Made by a program: the position numbers and the translations under genes. From contig NZ_CP047156.1 in assembly GCF_009834025.1 (NCBI RefSeq), forward strand, positions 1,736,001 through 1,800,000: 64,000 nt of DNA, read 5' to 3'. The stretch's first letter is position 1; every line of letters starts with the position of its first letter. The notes under the pieces were generated by a model. The model was not told the origin of the DNA. It ran no database searches and saw only the letters and a list, made by a program, of their open reading frames with translations. Positions 62,544-64,000 of this stretch are shown here, piece by piece. Source of the stretch: Epidermidibacterium keratini (GTDB lineage Bacteria; Actinomycetota; Actinomycetes; Mycobacteriales; Antricoccaceae).

Positions 62544-63670
62544 TGGCGTCGCAGTCGCTGCCGCCCGGGTCGCGGCGATCACGGCGCTGGATCTGGCGAT
62601 CGAACGACGCGCAGTTCACGCATGCCGCGCGCGTTGCCGCGGGCCTGCTCGTGCCCGGCGTGCTGCTGCTGGTCACCGGCGAGGCCAACCTCATCATGTA
62701 TGCCGTTTTCGGCTCCTTCACTGGGATGTACGGGCGCGGCGAGCTGCCGTTTGAGCGGATGCGTCACCAGGTGCATGCCGCCGGGATGCTCGTCACCGGG
62801 GTCGCGATCGGCTCACTGCTGTCGGTCTCGATGGCCCCGGCCGTCGTACTCGTCCCGGTCGTGACCGCGTTTGCGACCGTGGGCTCGCTGGTGACCGACC
62901 GACTACGACTGCGCCCGGGTGGCCCGTTTTTCGGCATCTTCGCGCTCGGGGCCTGCGCGACCGTGCACCCCGAAGGGGTGAGTGCGTGGCTGACCGTGGC
63001 GATCTGCGCGGGGACTGCGGCGTACTGCATCGCGTTGGGGCTGTTGATCAGCGTGCTGAGCGCGATGTGGTTCGGCGTACCCGCGGGCAGCTCGGGTGCG
63101 CCGGCGATGCGCGATCATCTCGGCGTTCGCGAGCTTCGCTCACTCGCGCGACGACCGGATCTGACGGCACCGGCGTTTCCGCCGGGCGCCGGCGCCCAGG
63201 CGCTGCGTTATGCCTTGGCCACCGCGGTCGCCGGCTCGGTGGGCACGCTGCTCGGCGTCGACCATGCCAACTGGGCGATGACCGCGGCGGCCGTCCCGTT
63301 GGCGGTGATCGTCTCCGGCGCCGGGCGCGACATCCGTGCGGTTGTCCATCGCGGCGTCCATCGCGTCGTCGGCACGCTGGCGGGTCTGCTCGTGACGGCA
63401 GCGATCCTCGTGCCCCAGCCCGGGCCCGTCGTACTCGCGATCATCGTGATGGTGCTGCTGTTTCCCACCGAGCTGTTCCTGAGCCACCACCACGGCATGG
63501 CGCTGGGCTTCTTCACCCCGCTGATCATGTTGATGACCGTGCTGATCGAGCCGACCGACCCGGCTTCGCTGCTGTTTGCACGCGGCATCGACACCCTGAT
63601 CGGCGTCGCGGCGGGGATCGGCGCCGCCGCCCTGATCCCCGGCCCGCCGAAACGTCCCGACCGGGCTTAG
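62543..63670 (+). CDS. FUSC-family membrane protein
   Basis: A 375-residue protein with two blocks of about four or five spans each and a short soluble middle, the pattern of fusaric-acid-resistance/aromatic-acid-exporter-like proteins. VDHANWAMTAAAVPLAVI and VVHRGVHRVVGTLAGLLV are the FUSC core. GTG 62543 overlaps the previous stop by one base. With the TetR gene it suggests a second export or envelope function under the same repressor. Confidence 0.83.
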   Translation: MASQSLPPGSRRSRRWIWRSNDAQFTHAARVAAGLLVPGVLLLVTGEANLIMYAVFGSFTGMYGRGELPFERMRHQVHAAGMLVTGVAIGSLLSVSMAPAVVLVPVVTAFATVGSLVTDRLRLRPGGPFFGIFALGACATVHPEGVSAWLTVAICAGTAAYCIALGLLISVLSAMWFGVPAGSSGAPAMRDHLGVRELRSLARRPDLTAPAFPPGAGAQALRYALATAVAGSVGTLLGVDHANWAMTAAAVPLAVIVSGAGRDIRAVVHRGVHRVVGTLAGLLVTAAILVPQPGPVVLAIIVMVLLFPTELFLSHHHGMALGFFTPLIMLMTVLIEPTDPASLLFARGIDTLIGVAAGIGAAALIPGPPKRPDRA

Positions 63671-63732
63671 CTGCGACCAATTGCAGGTTCTACCAAGCAA
63701 TCGCTCGCACCTAAAGGCAGCGACCCCCGGCC

Positions 63733-63749
63733 CGATGTCGCCGACATCG
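63733..63749. promoter_or_regulatory. 17-base palindrome upstream of the DJ-1-like gene
   Basis: CGATGTCG-c-CGACATCG, eight-base perfect arms, about 100 bases before ATG 63848. Possible operator or short terminator of the FUSC gene. Confidence 0.4.
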
Positions 63750-63847
63750 CGACAAGTAACCGCAGGATCCGGACAGGCGCCGCGCCATCGGGGGTGCGTG
63801 CTGTGCACGGCCCGTAGGCTTTCCGGCATCCGGGCGAGGGAGCGGGA

Positions 63848-64000
63848 ATGTCGCAGAGTCAGTCACTTCGGGTCGCGATCGTGATCTTCGACCGGTTCAC
63901 CGCGCTCGATGCGGTCGGTCCCTACGAGGTGCTGCAGCGCATCCCGCAGCTCACCCCGACATTTATCGCCCGCGAACGCGGCGTCGTACGCACCGAAAAC
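63848..64000 (+). CDS. DJ-1/PfpI-family protein (3' end beyond the window)
   Basis: The first 51 codons only. LRVAIVIFDRFTALDAVGPY is the usual start of the DJ-1/PfpI/ThiJ superfamily (glyoxalase III-like, isonitrile hydratase-like or GATase1-AraC regulators). GGGAG lies upstream. The catalytic Cys would lie outside the window, so subtype cannot be given. Confidence 0.8.
   Translation, partial: MSQSQSLRVAIVIFDRFTALDAVGPYEVLQRIPQLTPTFIARERGVVRTEN

Overview
The window comes from a GC-rich actinobacterial chromosome. The signs are roughly two-thirds G+C by eye, strong third-position GC, frequent GTG starts, many start codons sitting 6-8 bases after a TAnnnT box (leaderless genes), a DUF5709 protein, a DUF222/HNH (13E12-like) endonuclease gene, an IdeR/DmdR-type iron box and a Nur-type box. 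I cannot name the genus from sequence alone. No rRNA, tRNA, CRISPR array, insertion sequence or prophage was seen.

Layout. 1-4.8 kb: SMP-30/gluconolactonase-like gene (cut by the left edge), an SDR oxidoreductase and a large LuxR-type ATPase regulator, all on the minus strand. 5-12.2 kb: a peptide-type ABC importer (binding lipoprotein, two permeases, one fused double ATPase), then a YczE-like membrane protein and a zinc glucose dehydrogenase-like enzyme. 12.2-14 kb: a 56-codon small gene with a structured leader and a conserved protein of unknown function. 14.1-17.5 kb: an operon with a degenerate ABC ATPase, a YhgE/Pip membrane protein and a TetR regulator. 17.5-23 kb: a probable catabolic group (MHS transporter, SnoaL-like protein, TetR, SCP2-like/hydrolase fusion, acyl-CoA synthetase). 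23-28 kb: LYS1-like dehydrogenase, crotonase, DUF222-HNH gene with three internal perfect palindromes, deoC. 28-31.9 kb: benzoylformate decarboxylase, aromatic-acid transporter and an SDR.

31.9-37 kb: a complete ferric-siderophore uptake operon (binding protein, two permeases, ATPase, siderophore reductase) behind an iron box. 37-42.4 kb: CocE/NonD hydrolase, then an osmoprotectant (OpuC-type) ABC importer. 42.3-47.6 kb: squalene-cyclase-like toroid protein, DUF5709 protein, lipase-maturation-factor-like membrane protein, YhhN protein, YciO/YrdC protein, and a superoxide dismutase with a Nur-like box over its promoter. 47.6-57.5 kb: esterase lipoprotein, MpaB-like protein, a Gly/Gln-rich membrane protein, cytochrome P450, ornithine-cyclodeaminase-like enzyme, DUF998 protein, amidase, an orphan branched-chain-type binding protein and an alpha/beta hydrolase. 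57.5-64 kb: DUF1295 + cyclopropane-synthase-like methyltransferase + DHA2 exporter, facing a TetR gene across two palindromic operators, then a Cys-motif protein, a FUSC protein and the start of a DJ-1/PfpI gene.

The most unusual signals are not single enzymes. They are a dispersed family of about 50-base hairpin-forming repeats at gene ends (eight copies, one translated into a protein C-terminus, two flanking a hydrolase gene), three identical palindromes inside the HNH gene, an ABC ATPase paralogue that has lost its Walker A in the YhgE operon, strong hairpins separating binding-protein genes from permease genes, and very regular use of leaderless promoters.
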